Source of the DNA: Labia minor
Taxonomy: Eukaryota > Arthropoda > Insecta > Dermaptera > Spongiphoridae
Direction of reading: 5' to 3'
DNA: 64,000 bases
Assembly (NCBI GenBank): GCA_963082975.1
Contig: OY720344.1
Coordinates: forward strand, 75,752,053-75,816,052
Numbering within the stretch: the first letter of the stretch is position 1; every line of letters begins with the position of its first letter. Both the position numbers and the translations under genes were made by a program. The notes below the pieces were generated by a model. That model was not told the origin of the DNA, made no database searches, and saw only the letters and a program-made list of their open reading frames with translations. Shown here piece by piece: positions 50,001 to 62,856 of the stretch.

Positions 50001-51455
50001 AAATTCGAATAATTTTAATTGAAATCTATTTTTAACACAGCAGCTCTATGCAAGAGTTATACTTCTAGTCAATTTTATAAAGTAGCGCCGTTTCTTAAAA
50101 CAGACAAAGATATGAACTTAATAAATGCCATTACCATGAAATTAATTAATTAAATGTATTTGGAAATATATTTATACTTCCCTCACTTTTATCTATAATA
50201 TATATATAAATATATAAAGTGGAAAACATTTTTGATATATTTGTTTTAAATAATAAAATTTGAAAGAAAACAAAATATTTTTTTGTTATTATTTCATTTT
50301 GTGAATTAAGCCATTCCTTTTACCGTCTTTTATTTTCCTTTCTTTCACTCACTTTTTTTCTTTTTTTTTATAATATATATATATTTATATAAATATTGTA
50401 TATATATTATTAAAATAGTAAAAAAAAATAATTAATAAAAAGTAATTCTATTAGTATTAGTATTTATTTGCTAATATTTCCTCTCTTTCCTTAAAAGACA
50501 AAAGAAAATGAATGAATTTTCTGTTCATATCTTTTACTGTTGAATGGCTTTGGGATTTGCTTTCTATTTTTGTAATGCGCTCTTTTCTATGCTTGGTAAT
50601 GCATTGATTGCTCTGTATGTCTACTTTCTTTTTATTTTTGTTGTTCTCTTTCATATATCTGCCTGCATTGCACTCTCTCTTTTTTTTAAAACCTATGTTG
50701 ATTTCTACAGTTTCCTAAGTAGCTTCTATGATTTACTATATATACATTTTTTCTTACATTTTTCCTCCATTTGGCGGCGGAGATTGATTGATATTAATTC
50801 CAATTTATAAATAGGCTTTAGAATTTTCGGCATATTATTAAAATAAAAATTATAATATATATATATATTATATATAACAAAACACAAAATACGATTTAAG
50901 TTTAGATCTAATATTTCTAAAACTTTCTCTTTAATTTATTTTCAATTTATTACTATTATTATTTTATTTTGGCACAAATTCAAATAGTAAAATAAAATTT
51001 TAAACAAGGTCCATTTTAATCTTTGAAATGGAGATGATTTTATTATTTAAATTTGATTAAGTTATATTTAGTATTATTATTTTTTAAAAAAAAAGAAAAT
51101 TTAATAAGTACTAATAAAATCTTGAATCGCGGTCGATTTTATTCTTATTATTTTTTTTTTAAGAATTTGATACTTATATATTTTATTTATTTTTTTAGAA
51201 TTTTTCGATTTTCCCGATATTATTTTTTCGTATATTTTTTATATTATTTTATTATTATTTTTAAAAAAATAAAGAAAATGCCTGGGTTCGTTTTTCATAA
51301 AAATTTTTTAAAGAGCACGCGATTTTTTTTTTCTTTTTCTTTTATTATATAATCATTAGAATCTTTATATGAATTGTATTTAGTGAGTTGCGGCTGCTGT
51401 TAGTAAATTTAAATCACGATTAGTATTAATTTTAATTTTGGGTCGTTTTTCGTTG
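47056..51455. other. Downstream of cyclin T: 3' UTR and intergenic sequence
   Basis: T-rich on the plus strand with an AT microsatellite right after the stop (47070-47094), a poly-C run at about 48691-48705 and no repeat of families A-C. Several AATAAA words occur from 47593 on, so the 3' end of the cyclin T transcript cannot be fixed. Small ORFs here are Phe/Leu/Tyr-rich chance frames. Confidence 0.5.
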
Positions 51456-51468
51456 TGTTTATTACAGA

Positions 51469-51540
51469 TGACGCAGAAAATGGCGGAGTCAATAAACGTA
51501 CAGAGCAAAGGCAAGAATTCCTCAAGTAGTCATCCTTAAA
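51469..51540 (+). other. Possible small terminal exon
   Basis: A strong acceptor (TTGTGTTTATTACAG) precedes ATGACGCAGAAAATGGCGGA. One frame gives 23 codons (MTQKMAESINVQSKGKNSSS and a few more) ending in TAA; another (DAENGGVNKRTEQRQEFLK) ends in TAG. The upstream stretch 51385-51450 is also less AT-biased. It could be the last exon of an alternative cyclin T transcript or of an unseen gene, or a start site with a YY1-like AAAATGGCGG word. Confidence 0.25.
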
Positions 51541-54500
51541 TTAATCAAAAAAAAAATTTATTTAAACGAAATAATTTAAAAAAACACATGTTGTTAAATA
51601 TATATAGCTCCTACTATTAATTATATATGTATATATATGTACATATATATAATATAAATATTTCATAAATATATATATAAATATTTATATGAAATATTTA
51701 TATTGATATTGATCTAGCATAGGGATCAATTTCATGTATTATATTACTACGCTAAGATTCCCATTCTCTCTTCAATAACTTGGGAAACTGATCAAATATC
51801 ACTTAATTCCTATTCTAATGTTAGTGTCCTAAAACTAAAAATGAAACGGCCCATATATATATACATATATATATATTTATATATGTATATATATATATAA
51901 TTGATGTGTTATATTATTTAAAGCTTTAAATCATACTTGCTTGGAATTTATAATTTATAATGAATGGGTCAATATGATTTTGTTTTAAGCTTTATTTTTT
52001 TTTTTTTTAATGTTTTTGTTTTTGTTATCTTTCGAATGGTTTTTGTTGAGCAATTTTCCCGGTAAAAATCTCTTAATTTTCTTTGCATATTAAAAACTTT
52101 CTAATCTTGCTTTTCAGTTCGGGCTATATTTCTTTATATATATTTAATTTAATTTATTATTATTAGTATTAATATTAATGTTGCTTTAAGAATAATTCAA
52201 TTTATCTTTTATTTAACTTATCACCCAAGTATTGAAGGAAGGGTTTGTGGAGATTCTTAGACTCGGAAAAATAATATACATAGTATATTATATGTAAATA
52301 ATTTTAAAATAAAATGATATAGAAATGAAACAATTCTATATAATTCAAATTAAGATAGGAACCAAGTCATATGCCGTTTTAATACTAATTATTACTGATA
52401 ATTTTTTTTTTTGACTGTATATGAAATGAGCATTATGGTTTGGTTTATAATTTTATTTATTTATAATTTGGAGGCATTATTTTTAAATACGAAAATTTGA
52501 ATAATATAAAAATTTATTTAAAAAACGAAAAAAAAAAATTGAAAAATAAAAAAAAAAACAAATAAAAAACGAAAAAATTAAAAGAAATTAAATAAAAAAA
52601 AAGAAAAAACAAAAATAAAAAAAAAAGAAAATTGAAAAATAAAAAAAAAAAAAAAAAATTGAAAAATAAAAAAATAAAAAAAATCTAGGATCAAAAATTA
52701 TTTTTTAATTCATCATATTGTATCATATTAATTCATTATCCATTAGAAAATTTAACAAAAAAAAAATTTTCTTTCCTGTTTTTATTAATACGGGTATTTT
52801 GTATATATTATTTTATTTATTTTTTTTTTGTTTCTGATTTTTCTAATTAAAATTTTGTATAGAATTATTACTGGTTTTTACTGGGATTCCTTTATCCATT
52901 TATTTTTTTTAACATCTCTGATTTATTATTATCTATTTTTTGAGTCATAATTGATATTTAGGAATCTATGCGGACTACGGCTGGTTCCTATCCAATATTA
53001 TATATATTAGGGATAAATATATAATCAATATTAGAGGGTGGAGAGGGTTAGCGATAATGGTCTACTCGCATGCTCACTCCTCTTTCAAAAATCCATGGCT
53101 CAATTATTTAAGACAGATATATTTAATAATAATAAAAAAGAATTAAATTTATATTGAATATATGTTGCATTCTTTTTTATAAATCAATAATTATACTTAC
53201 TTCAAAGGATATTCCATAATGATTATTAATAAATATAAATATAAATAATGTTAAATAACTCTATTTGCTAAAAAAAATAACCTATACTATATGTATTATT
53301 TATTTTAAAATTTTTAGATATTAAATAATATTCAATGAATGTGTTTTTTGGTATATCTTATATTAAGAATGATTCATACTATATCAAATATATTTAATAA
53401 TTGTAAAAAGTACAATATGCTCATTAAAATAGTTATTTTTTAAATATATTTTTATTCTTCAATATTATTATTATTATTATTAGCATTATGTTTACTATTA
53501 TTCTATTATAATTCTATATGAATGTATGCACATGACATGATTTAGCAAATATGGATATTTTACTTTATTTCTTTTATCATTATGGCAAGAATCAAATATC
53601 CTATTTAGAATACACTAAGTCACAACTACTTTTTAGCCACATTTTTTTGGCTTTCAACTTTTTAAATAAATCTTTCATGGAAAAACTAACAAAATCAATT
53701 AAATATTATAGTTCATTGGAATTTATTTATACAATATATATATATATATATATATAATTTTTTCTCTGATCATTTTGATCACAGGGTTAAGACAGACTTC
53801 ATTAATATTGTATAAAAATTATTTAGATAAATAAATGAAAAAGAGAAGTCTTATATTGAAATGATGAAAAAAAACACTAGAAGAATAAATCATTTATATT
53901 AGGATGTGTTATTTTCATATCTTTGGATGAGAACACTTGCGGCCGTTTTGGACTTCGTTGCCCTTTTGTAAATTTTTTTTATAAATATATATATATGTAT
54001 ATGTATGCATATATATACATATATACACACACAATGATTACTTAAAAAAAGGCCTTAAAGGAACTATGAGTCCTTTCGGAGATTGAAATGGCCACGAGTG
54101 TCTCCTAAGAATACTATATTAGTGCATTTAGATAATATTCATTTAATATTTATTATTATTATTGTATGTATTAAAAAAATTGTTAAATTTTTTGTTTTTT
54201 TTACTATTTATTCATTTTTGAAATAAATAATACCAAGTTTATTAATTAATTAATAATAAGATGATATATTCATATTTAAAAAAAAATAATAATAAATAAC
54301 ACACGGTGTGTTTTTTTTAAATAAAGACTATTTCCAAACTATATTGACCAAAATAATAATTTTCAAACTTTAAACTCTTTGTACATAACATAAAGTAGGC
54401 CTACCAGTTTTGAGAGCTAATTGTACAGATTGAAATGTTATATTATTATTATAAATAATAATAAATGTTTTTTGAATTAGTTCATATAAGTTGTTAATCA

Positions 54501-55271
54501 ATATTTTTTTTTTCATTGGATTTTAAAAATAGTAATTTATGTTCTAACGAGTTTAATGTTTTTTTTAACCTATTTTTTAGTATAATTAATCCTTAAAATA
54601 AATAATAAATAAAAAACAAAAAGTCCAATGAATTTCTTAAGCATAATTATTTTTTTATATTTTTTACCATGCTATTTTTTTTTTTTTTTTATAAAACAAA
54701 TTTAAGCAATCTATTATCCTAAATGGATTGCAAGGCTTTGTGTAAAATCTTAGACGGAATATTTTTCGCGCAATTGGCCTTACATCTCACCTAGTTAACA
54801 ACTGTTATAATCTTGTAACATGTATTTAAATAAATCACTATTGTTTAAAAAAATAAATATCTTTCATTTACCGGCCCTTCTTTTTTTAATTTTATTCAAC
54901 ATATATGTATAATAATATACTATTATAATAGAGATATATATAAGGTGATATAAGGTGGGTATGAAATTGAATTATTTTTTCTATTAAATATTAGAATAGA
55001 GTATTCTCGGAATAAGATGATTCCCGGATTCAGGTAAATAGTTTTTAGTTCCTCATATATAATGGTTCTCATCAGCGCCCGCTGGTTTCATTGAATTTAA
55101 TATTATTATAGTATATTTATTAAATATTTTAGTTGAATTTAGATATTCTTTAATTATAACCATTTTAAAAGAATATTAAAAGGTATATATTTAGAATATA
55201 TATAGATATTAATCAAGACTCCATTGGGTGTGCCTACCTCGCATTCACCTGGCTAATAAATAATAAGCTAA
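51541..55271. other. AT-rich intergenic sequence
   Basis: Dense TATATA/TACATATA palindromes at 51596-51700 and 51855-51905, an A-rich degenerate tandem array (units like GAAAAATAAAA) at 52500-52685, and a (TA)n run at 53738-53756. Short less-biased patches at 52970-53060 and 53925-53965 are unassigned. Confidence 0.5.
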
Positions 55272-55973
55272 TCTCTTTGCGAAGAAAACGAAATTTTACC
55301 AGAAGCTCAATTCGGATTTCGAGCCAAACATTCAACCGTTCACGCTATCACTAAATTAACCTCGGATATACATAGGGCCCTTAATAATAAAGAAAGTGTA
55401 GGTGCATGTCTAACTGATGTAGAAAAAGCTTTCGACACGGTTTGGCGAGATGGACTAATTTTCAAAATGCTCAAAAAAGGATTTAATAGAAATTTAATAA
55501 AAATGGTCTTTGATGTGATCGAGGGAAGATCTTTTAAAGTTACAAACTTTGAAGAAGAATCTTCAATTGCATTTGATGTAAGCGACGGTTTGCAACAGGG
55601 GACAGTAATTTCTCCAATACTATTCAATATATACATAAGCGAAATCTTAGAATGTTTCCAACTAAATACTTCTCCAAATAAAAAAGCCATTGCCTTCGCA
55701 GGAAAGAAACCTTCAGAAATTCAAACAGAACTACAATCACTTTTTGAAAAAATTCATTCATTTTATGACGCATGGAAACTAAAAATTAATTTACACAAAT
55801 GTGAAACAATCATATTTAGAACAATTTTAGAAACAGGGAACTCAAATTTAAAAAAAAATTGGAATAAATTTCAAATCAAATTTGAAAATGAAACCATCCC
55901 TAACAAACGATTAGTTAAATATTTAGGCTTAAACTTAGATGATTTATTATACTTGAGCAGTATAACTCATTAA
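55272..55973 (+). pseudogene. Jockey-type non-LTR reverse transcriptase remnant, catalytic site lost
   Basis: A single open frame of 233 codons after a stop at 55269. It shows the reverse transcriptase blocks in order: PEAQFGFRAKHSTVHAITKL, TDVEKAFDTVW, VSDGLQQGTVISPILFNIYI, then KINLHKCETIIF and VKYLGLNLDD. Where active elements have F/YADD it reads AFAGKK, so both catalytic aspartates of that box are gone. The endonuclease and the C-terminal part are absent. The order and spacing fit the jockey clade. It is a different family from 9330 and 24672. Confidence 0.9.
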
Positions 55974-56750
55974 GATACGTATATTTTTAAATTCATTGAA
56001 ACGCAAATCCTTAAATATCTCTAATTTGAAGATAAATGGGGATAAGCCAATTTCACAATAAACGGTTCATAGTTTATTAAATAGATACTTTTTCAATTTC
56101 AGGTAAGTAAATTAAATTTATTTGTATTATATATGAATATTATTAATAATTTTTTTAATAAATTTTAGAAGTTTAATTTTTTTTATTTAAAGAATTACTA
56201 AAATAATAATAATAATTAATAAGTACCTGGTTGATGAAACCGCCGTTCGGGACTAGAAAAAATTATTCTTTACGATTTAAGATTGCAGATCTATCCGTAC
56301 ATAATAATAAATTATTGTGCTGGTTATTATGAATATCATTCATTTCATTATTTTTATTTTATATTAATCTTAATTTATACTTAGGAAATAGATAATCAAT
56401 CAATATTTTTTTCAAGAAATTTTTTTTGATATATATCCGTTGATAAGCATTTTGACATCCAATATCAACATCACTTCAGAGAACCGGTCCATGCTTGTTT
56501 GACAATGAATATAAAAATAATATTAATTATAATTTTTAATTACAGTTATATATATTTAGGTAATAATATTAATTCCCTCACATAATTAGTGAAATATATA
56601 AATTTTTAATTTTATTTCTAAGAATCAAATATTTAAATTATTTAATTAATTCTAAAAGTTCTTATTTCAACTATTTTAATATTATTAGGCTATAATTATT
56701 TAATATTTAAGTTGAAATAAGATATTTTCTTAATTATTATCGGTTAAAAT
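55974..56750. other. AT-rich intergenic sequence
   Basis: Nothing recognised. Confidence 0.4.
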
Positions 56751-57059
56751 CAGAGGTTCCGAAAGTGGTCTATATCGACTCCCAGGGGTCTATGGCAGCG
56801 AATAAAAAATTATGAAAATGGGGGTGTACGATAGTGGATCTCAAGCCTATTTACTTACATTATTCTATCTTATAATTCAATTCAATATGGCTCAAAAAAA
56901 GGTAAATTGTTTTTCCAACCTGGTTCTTAAAACATTTTTGATTTTTCAATAAGGCTCTAAAAAAAGGTAAAAATTTTTTACAAATCAATTTAGGGGGTCT
57001 ACCCAAAACCGAAAAACATGGCAAGGGGTCTACGACACAAAAAAGTTTGAGGACCTATG
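56751..57059. mobile_element. hAT-type short element (309 bp)
   Basis: Ends CAGAGGTTCCGAAAGTGG at the left and AAAGTTTGAGGACCTATG at the right, which are imperfect inverted repeats. Subterminal CAGGGGTCTATGG and CAAGGGGTCTACG are also inverted. The flanking octamers (GTTAAAAT, ATTTAAAG) match only partly. No transposase. A deleted relative lies at 62751-62856. Confidence 0.7.
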
Positions 57060-57263
57060 ATTTAAAGTTTAAATGAATATCAATTAGATTGTTTTTTTTT
57101 TAAGTGATATTTAATATATATATATATATTTTAATGTTAATAATAATTATAATATTAATTTTTCACAGAACAATAATTAGTCTCAGTTAGAAATTAAAAA
57201 ATAAAAAGAATTATTGAATGGTCTGCGGGTTAGGGCGAATTCCCTCATCTAACAAGTCTAGAC

Positions 57264-57704
57264 CAGAGGTTCTTAAACTGTGGTCCGCGGACCCCTGGGG
57301 GTCCGCAAAGCCATCGTACAGGTGCACGAGAAAATGATGAGTCAGTTAAAACTTTAATTAATATAAAAGAAGCGATGGCATGGCTTTATGAGGAAACAGA
57401 GATCAAATACCCAAATTCAACGAAATGTGCAAGAAAACTATTGCTACCGTTTCCATCTTCATATTTAGCTGAATTTTCTTTCTTCAATATTATAATTTCT
57501 AATAAAATGTGTTCTACTATATGCAAAAAATCGTTATTCACCAATCACTGTTAGAAATATCCATCATATATCCTTGTTCTTATGAGATCGTAAGCCAGAA
57601 ATTAACTAATAAAATGACGTAAAGTACCTAAAGTTGGGATGGGGTCCGTGGAAAATTTTTTTTCAAGTGGGGGTCCGCGGAGTACAAAGGTTTAAGAACC
57701 TCTG
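57264..57704 (+). mobile_element. hAT element (441 bp) with exact 8-bp target duplication
   Basis: CAGAGGTTCTTAAACTGTGG at the left is inverted at the right (AAGGTTTAAGAACCTCTG). GTCTAGAC flanks both ends (57256-57263 and 57705-57712). Inside, about 57430-57510 reads RKLLLPFPSSYLAEFSFFN, a remnant of a ZBED-like hAT transposase C-terminus. So it is an internally deleted derivative of a coding element. The duplication is itself palindromic. Confidence 0.9.
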
Positions 57705-57752
57705 GTCTAGACCAAAATAAGAGTAACAATTTTACCGCCATGCACAACATGG

Positions 57753-57788
<36 letters not shown>

Positions 57789-57980
57789 TTCAAATAAATA
57801 TGGATTATGTTTTCCAAAGCAACCTTGCATCTTTGTAAAATTAGGATTTCAATATTTTTTGACATCTGTTATTAATTATTTCAATTAAGGAAAAATTATT
57901 TTTTTCAAAAGGACAAAATTTTATATATAATTTTTGGTAGTAGTAAAATAATAAGATTAGATATATATATATAACTTAAA

Positions 57981-58040
57981 AGAGCGTAGCTCAGTGGTAA
58001 AATGCTGAACTACTGAACGTAAGAAACATGTTCAAAAAAA
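57981..58040 (+). tRNA. tRNA-like relic (A box intact, B box decayed)
   Basis: GCGTAGCTCAGTGGTAAAAT contains a consensus A box (TAGCTCAGTGG) and D arm. The expected GGTTCAAATCC is replaced by ATGTTCAAAAAAATT, and no proper acceptor stem is seen. Most likely a tRNA pseudogene or the head of a tRNA-derived SINE, not a working tRNA. Confidence 0.4.
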
Positions 58041-58176
58041 TTCCAAAAAAATATTATAATATAATAATGAATGTTATCAAATCAAAATAAATAAACGTGT
58101 AAAATGGTTAATAAAGATAGCCTGAGATCAATCGAAATTACATCATCTTCGAAAAATTAAAAAAATAAAAAAAATA

Positions 58177-59098
58177 TACTGCCAGTCCAAAAACAATGGT
58201 AAAACTTAAATTTCTTTTAAAATAAGTAATAAAAATTTAATTATAATGCAAACAAAATTGAATAAAATTTTAATATAATGTTTTTAAAATTCGTTAATAA
58301 ATAATGTTAAATAAATTTAAAACATTTTAGCTAAAAATTACAATTAAAAATTAATTTTTGATGAAATCTTTATATCTTTATCATAATTTTTTAATCTCTG
58401 TATTTTCTTTTGATATTATACTTAAAATTCATTATTTGAGTTTCTTTTGAACTAAAAATATAATAATGCCAATAAAAGATTCTGCGAAAGGCATTAAATT
58501 AATCAAGGAAGAGTGTAATTACAGATACCTAGCCAATGTTTTTTCGTACGACAGTAACAACTGTTTTTCGGGTAGTTAAGCAATTTGGAAAACTCGACAC
58601 ATACCAGAGGTAACTATAATTAGGTCACCAAAAATGAACATTGAACAAAAATGACGTTTTATCCAATTGCAGGTTCTTAGGGACAGAATCTGTACAGCAG
58701 TACAAGCAAGGAATCACCTTGAAGATGTTGAAGATGGAAATGTGTACGTCAGGGAAACTAGAAGACTTAATTAAGATAACCTAGTCTCAAAAAGACCCAC
58801 AACGGGTCCAATTTCCAACAGTTACAATAATAAAAAAAAGTCTAAAGAAAAACAGAGTGATTAAAAGATTATAATAAAGATATAAAGATTTCATCAAAAA
58901 TCAATAAATATGAAATTATTAGTATTTATTTTTTAACTGTAATTTTTAAGTAAAATACTTTAAATTTATTTAACACTAATTAAGAAATTTTAAAAACATC
59001 ATATTCAAATTTTATTCAATTTCATTGCATTATAATTAAATTTTATTAATTATTTTAAAAGAAATCTAAGTTTTACCCATGCTTTTGGACTGGCAGTG
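58177..59098 (+). mobile_element. Tc1/mariner-type element (922 bp) with long inverted repeats
   Basis: TACTGCCAGTCCAAAAACAA at the left is inverted at the right (GCTTTTGGACTGGCAGTG), flanked by TA on both sides (58175-58176 and 59099-59100). The inverted repeats extend about 240 bp inwards, with many differences. The interior 58440-58850 holds a broken transposase N-terminus: TVTTVFRVVKQFGKLDTYQR resembles the second helix-turn-helix of Tc1-like transposases, and a later frame gives VLRDRICTAVQARN. Catalytic DDE residues are absent. Non-autonomous and inactive. Confidence 0.85.
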
Positions 59099-59852
59099 TA
59101 ATTATTTTAATTTTCTTGCCAATAATTCATATTTTTTTAAGAATTTAAAAATTTATTTATATTCTGTGAATCACTATTTAAATTTATTATAAAAAATTAT
59201 TAAATAATTAATATGTAAATAAAGGGGAAAATTTACAAAACAATCAAACGCGCTCATGATTTGGGGAGAGAGAGAGAAAACCCTCTCCTTCCCAACTTGT
59301 CTCCTACCTCGGCCCTAAATATAATATTATATTACTTAACAGAAAAAAATATTTTTTCATTAAAAACATAATAAAGAAACCAGAGTTGAATTTAAAATAT
59401 TCCGAAATAATATTATTATTTAAATATTAAAATAAAGAATTTATAATATACATTTTTAAATTTTATAAAGCAATAAGCTTTTAAAGAAAAATAAGAAAAT
59501 AATTATAAATTCATTTTCTAATAAAAAAAAATGTATTTTTTTCGAAGAGTTTTGCTATCGATGAAAAGGGAAATCATTCCAACAGAACTAAGCCTGGAAA
59601 ATTTTATTTGTATATTGAACAATTTCTAATTATTCATACCATCTCTACCTATGAAATAACTGGTACGAGTTTTTGTTGAATTGGAAATTTTATTTTTAAT
59701 TTTTTGATATTCTATTTTAGAAATAGCGGTCCAATGGAACTAAAGAAAGTTTCGATGAAAATGATTTTTCGATTAATCATGAAAATAAAATATTTTAAAA
59801 ATTATAAAAAAAATAATCTTCAAGCTAATGGTTTGATTTTCATTTAAAAGTA
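59099..59852. other. AT-rich intergenic sequence
   Basis: A less biased patch at 59245-59315 (GGGGAGAGAGAGAGAAAACC, CCTACCTCGGCCC). No gene. Confidence 0.4.
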
Positions 59853-60661
59853 TAAAAATACTTTATAAAAAAAAATTTTAAAAAACCACGTTTTACTAAC
59901 GGACTAAAAAGGAGAAAATAATTTTTTTCTGAAAATCCATACTGACATTACATACAAGAGATCTGATTTGAATCAAACTGTCCATAACGTAAAACGTGGG
60001 GCGCAACAAATAATAATTTTTCTATTCAAATATGATTTCCTTTATTAATTTTTATTTAGCATCAATCGTATTTTTTAAGGCTTAAGTTTTCACCAAAATT
60101 CTTGTAGAAGGGAATATTTTTAGTAATACGATAGGATAAGTTTCGTGATATAATTTTTATAAATATCACCTATTAAGTATTTAACAGACTTTTTGTAAAA
60201 GGGAATATTATTAGTTAATCATTAGAAAATTTATCGTATATTTAATATATTTAAAAATTGTTTAAGATATTAACTTATACTATCAAACTTTTCAAATATC
60301 AAATTTTTTATCAGACCACTTGTAAAAGGGAATAATATTAGTAGTCCAATAGATTTTTTTTAATTTAAATTCTTTCGAGTATTAAATTTAATATTTTTGA
60401 TAAAGATCAATATTCATTCGTCAAATTATATTATGCGTGGTTTTAATTTTTATTTTGAGATTTATATATATTTTCTATATTTTTATTATAGAAACAGGAT
60501 ATTTTAGACATATTTGCGCCCCACGTTTTACGTTATGGAGTTTGATTCAAATCAGATCTCTTGTATGTAATGTCAGTATGGATTTCCAAAAAAAATTATT
60601 TTCTCCTTTTTAGTCCGTTAGTAAAACGTGGTTTTTTAAAATTTTTTTTTTATAAAGTATT
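59853..60661. mobile_element. Fold-back element with about 150-bp inverted arms and internal repeats
   Basis: The arm 59853-60006 (AATACTTTAT..CCACGTTTTACTAACGGAC..TAAAACGTGGGGCGCAA) is inverted at 60514-60661. The ~500-bp centre holds three spaced copies of a TTGTAAAAGGGAATATTATT-like word at 60101, 60191 and 60319. The element has no ORF. The target duplication is unclear in the AT-rich flanks. Confidence 0.85.
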
Positions 60662-60849
60662 ATTTTCTACTTTTTAGTCTTCAAATTTTTTTCTCAGTTG
60701 AGTAAATAAACTGAGGGAGGGAGATGTAAATTTGAAATAGCCGGTAACAGACTGGAAAGTAGCGCCACTTCATGAATGTGGAGAAAATAATGAAAAAGAT
60801 CGTATTTTTTGTTTACATCCGACATTTTGAATTTTTATATATAGGAATA

Positions 60850-61135
60850 ATTTTGGATTATTTCATTCAAATTGTAGCAATTAGAAGCTCATAGAAATGA
60901 TAATATTGTATTGTCATCGAGAGCAAAGCTGTTGATGAAGTTTCAAGAAAATCCGATGATTGGAAGTCGTTGAAAAATCGATTGCAAGATTTGACCCATA
61001 CAAACACACAGACAAGAATACAAGTTAAGTAAAACGTACAAGCATACAATTTATTAAATTTAATCGAAATCTCGGCATCTACGACTTTCTCCCAAGATTG
61101 GGTAAGAGATGTTTTGAAAAAAATCTTCATTTAAA
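60850..61135. repeat. Repeat-like non-coding segment
   Basis: TTGATGAAGTTTCAAGAAAA, CGATTGCAAGATTTGACCC, ACAAACACACAGACAAGAAT and CTACGACTTTCTCCCAAGAT. The style (an AAATTT-like core followed by CACACAGACA) resembles families A and B. The 87-codon minus ORF over it has no recognised product. Confidence 0.4.
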
Positions 61136-62750
61136 GAGTTAATAAACAATTCAAAGCCTATTTAATATTACTTTGAAATGGTTGTATTTTCGTTTTCTTA
61201 AAAATAATTTACCATATAATTACTAAATTCATTATAATCGCTAAATTACATATTATAGAGACTATAATTTATTAACAGTAATTGAAATTTTATGTGGGTA
61301 TGAGCTATCATGTAATAATATTGGGCTATTTTATGTTTTTATTTTAATTATTACATTTGCTCAAAATTTTTGTAACCAATATCGAACATTTTTTTCATTA
61401 GAGATTCAATTTGAATGTTCAAAAAAAGTTTTGGTTTCATTATTTTACGAATTAAGTAGAAAGAATACCTAAACTAAAAATATCCAATGAACTTTTCATA
61501 GCAGCTAAATAGAGATTCAACCAAAAATTTTTAAGATAAACATTTTAGTAAAAATACTTTAAAAATGCGAAAAAGCCCAAATTTTTTAAGAAACAAATCA
61601 GTTCTAATAATCATACAATACGAAATTGGTAAACCTACTGGTTTCTTGCCTACCAGTGACGCCACAATGTTTTCTACTATAGTTGTTTGTTTGATTTTCA
61701 GTTAATCTCCATATGCAACTAAAAATTCGTTAATTTATAAGATCCTTTGAAAGTATTCATATTTATAATTATCATTATGTTTAAATTAATTTTTAATAAA
61801 ATAATGATGATTTTATATCAAATTAATAAAAGTGTTTAATAAAATTTCATAACTAAAGAATGATCATTATTTATTGAATATATAATAATTTTTCTTTTTC
61901 TTTAGAGTAAAATAGATAAACAAAAAATTATAAAAATTTATAAATTTCCATTTCAAAAAATTACTAATACTACTAGCTTCATATATAGAGTGGGATATGA
62001 AAAATTAGCAATTGTTGAATATACAAATAAAAATTACCAGGCATGCTGAAATGAATTCCATCTACATCGAAACCAAACATCTTCTAAATATAAAAGAAAA
62101 ATATAAGTATCAAAGTTTTGTAGTGATATCTTGGTTATTTTATAAAGATTAATCATAATCTTGTTTGTGGTACTGATAATTAAAATAGTTATAAATATGA
62201 CTAAGAAGAGTAAACAAATATAAAAGAAAACATTACGATTAAATTTTCTTTGTTTGTTTAAATGTTTTATATTGAATATTCAAGTTGTAAGTATTAAATA
62301 AAGATTAGAAAATTATGTGTTTTCTTCTCGATTTGAAATAAAAAAATACTTTAAAAATCATCTATAATACTAATTTTACATATTTCTATACCCAAATAAT
62401 ACTGATAAAATAGGACGCTGTTTAATATTTTTCTGTACAAAATATTACCTACTAGCGCATGTCCCTTTATTACATTCATTATAAGTTTTTAAGTAAAATA
62501 ATTTTTAAATAAAAAGTTTAGAAAATTTTATACGGATTTTTATACTATTATAAAAGTAGCATTATGCTAGAATTTTACTAATATTAATTAATTTTATTTC
62601 TTTCTTTGTTTATTGAAATATAATAATTTTTCTTTTTATATTATTTATTGTATTATTATTTTAGATTTATTCTAATATTTAGCCAGTTTTAATATAATTA
62701 ATTCTTTCTTTTTTTGTTTATTGAAAATTATAATTTTTTTTTTAAAAAAA
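61136..62750. other. AT-rich intergenic sequence
   Basis: Nothing recognised. Confidence 0.4.
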
Positions 62751-62856
62751 AAGGTAAATTGTTTTTCCGACATGGCTCTTAAAACATTTTTGCTTTTTCG
62801 AAAAACATGGAAAAACGGCAAGGGGTACACGACACAAAAAAGTTTGGGAACCTATG
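62751..62856. repeat. Deleted copy of the 56751-57059 hAT-type element
   Basis: GGTAAATTGTTTTTCCGACA, GCTCTTAAAACATTTTTG and CGACACAAAAAAGTTTGGGA match 56901-57055, with about 60 bp missing in the middle. Confidence 0.8.

Noticed and set aside
50457-51352. ORFs of 65-99 codons on both strands
   Set aside because: Composition is that of random AT-rich DNA; no recognisable motif.
52500-52685. A-rich array considered as a CRISPR-like or satellite array
   Set aside because: Units are irregular A-rich words without fixed repeat length or spacers; simple slippage explains it.
53185-53225. Short similarity to the donor end of KANSL2 exon 3 (near 38390-38415)
   Set aside because: Only about 25 bp with mismatches in AT-rich text; not enough to call a duplicated exon.
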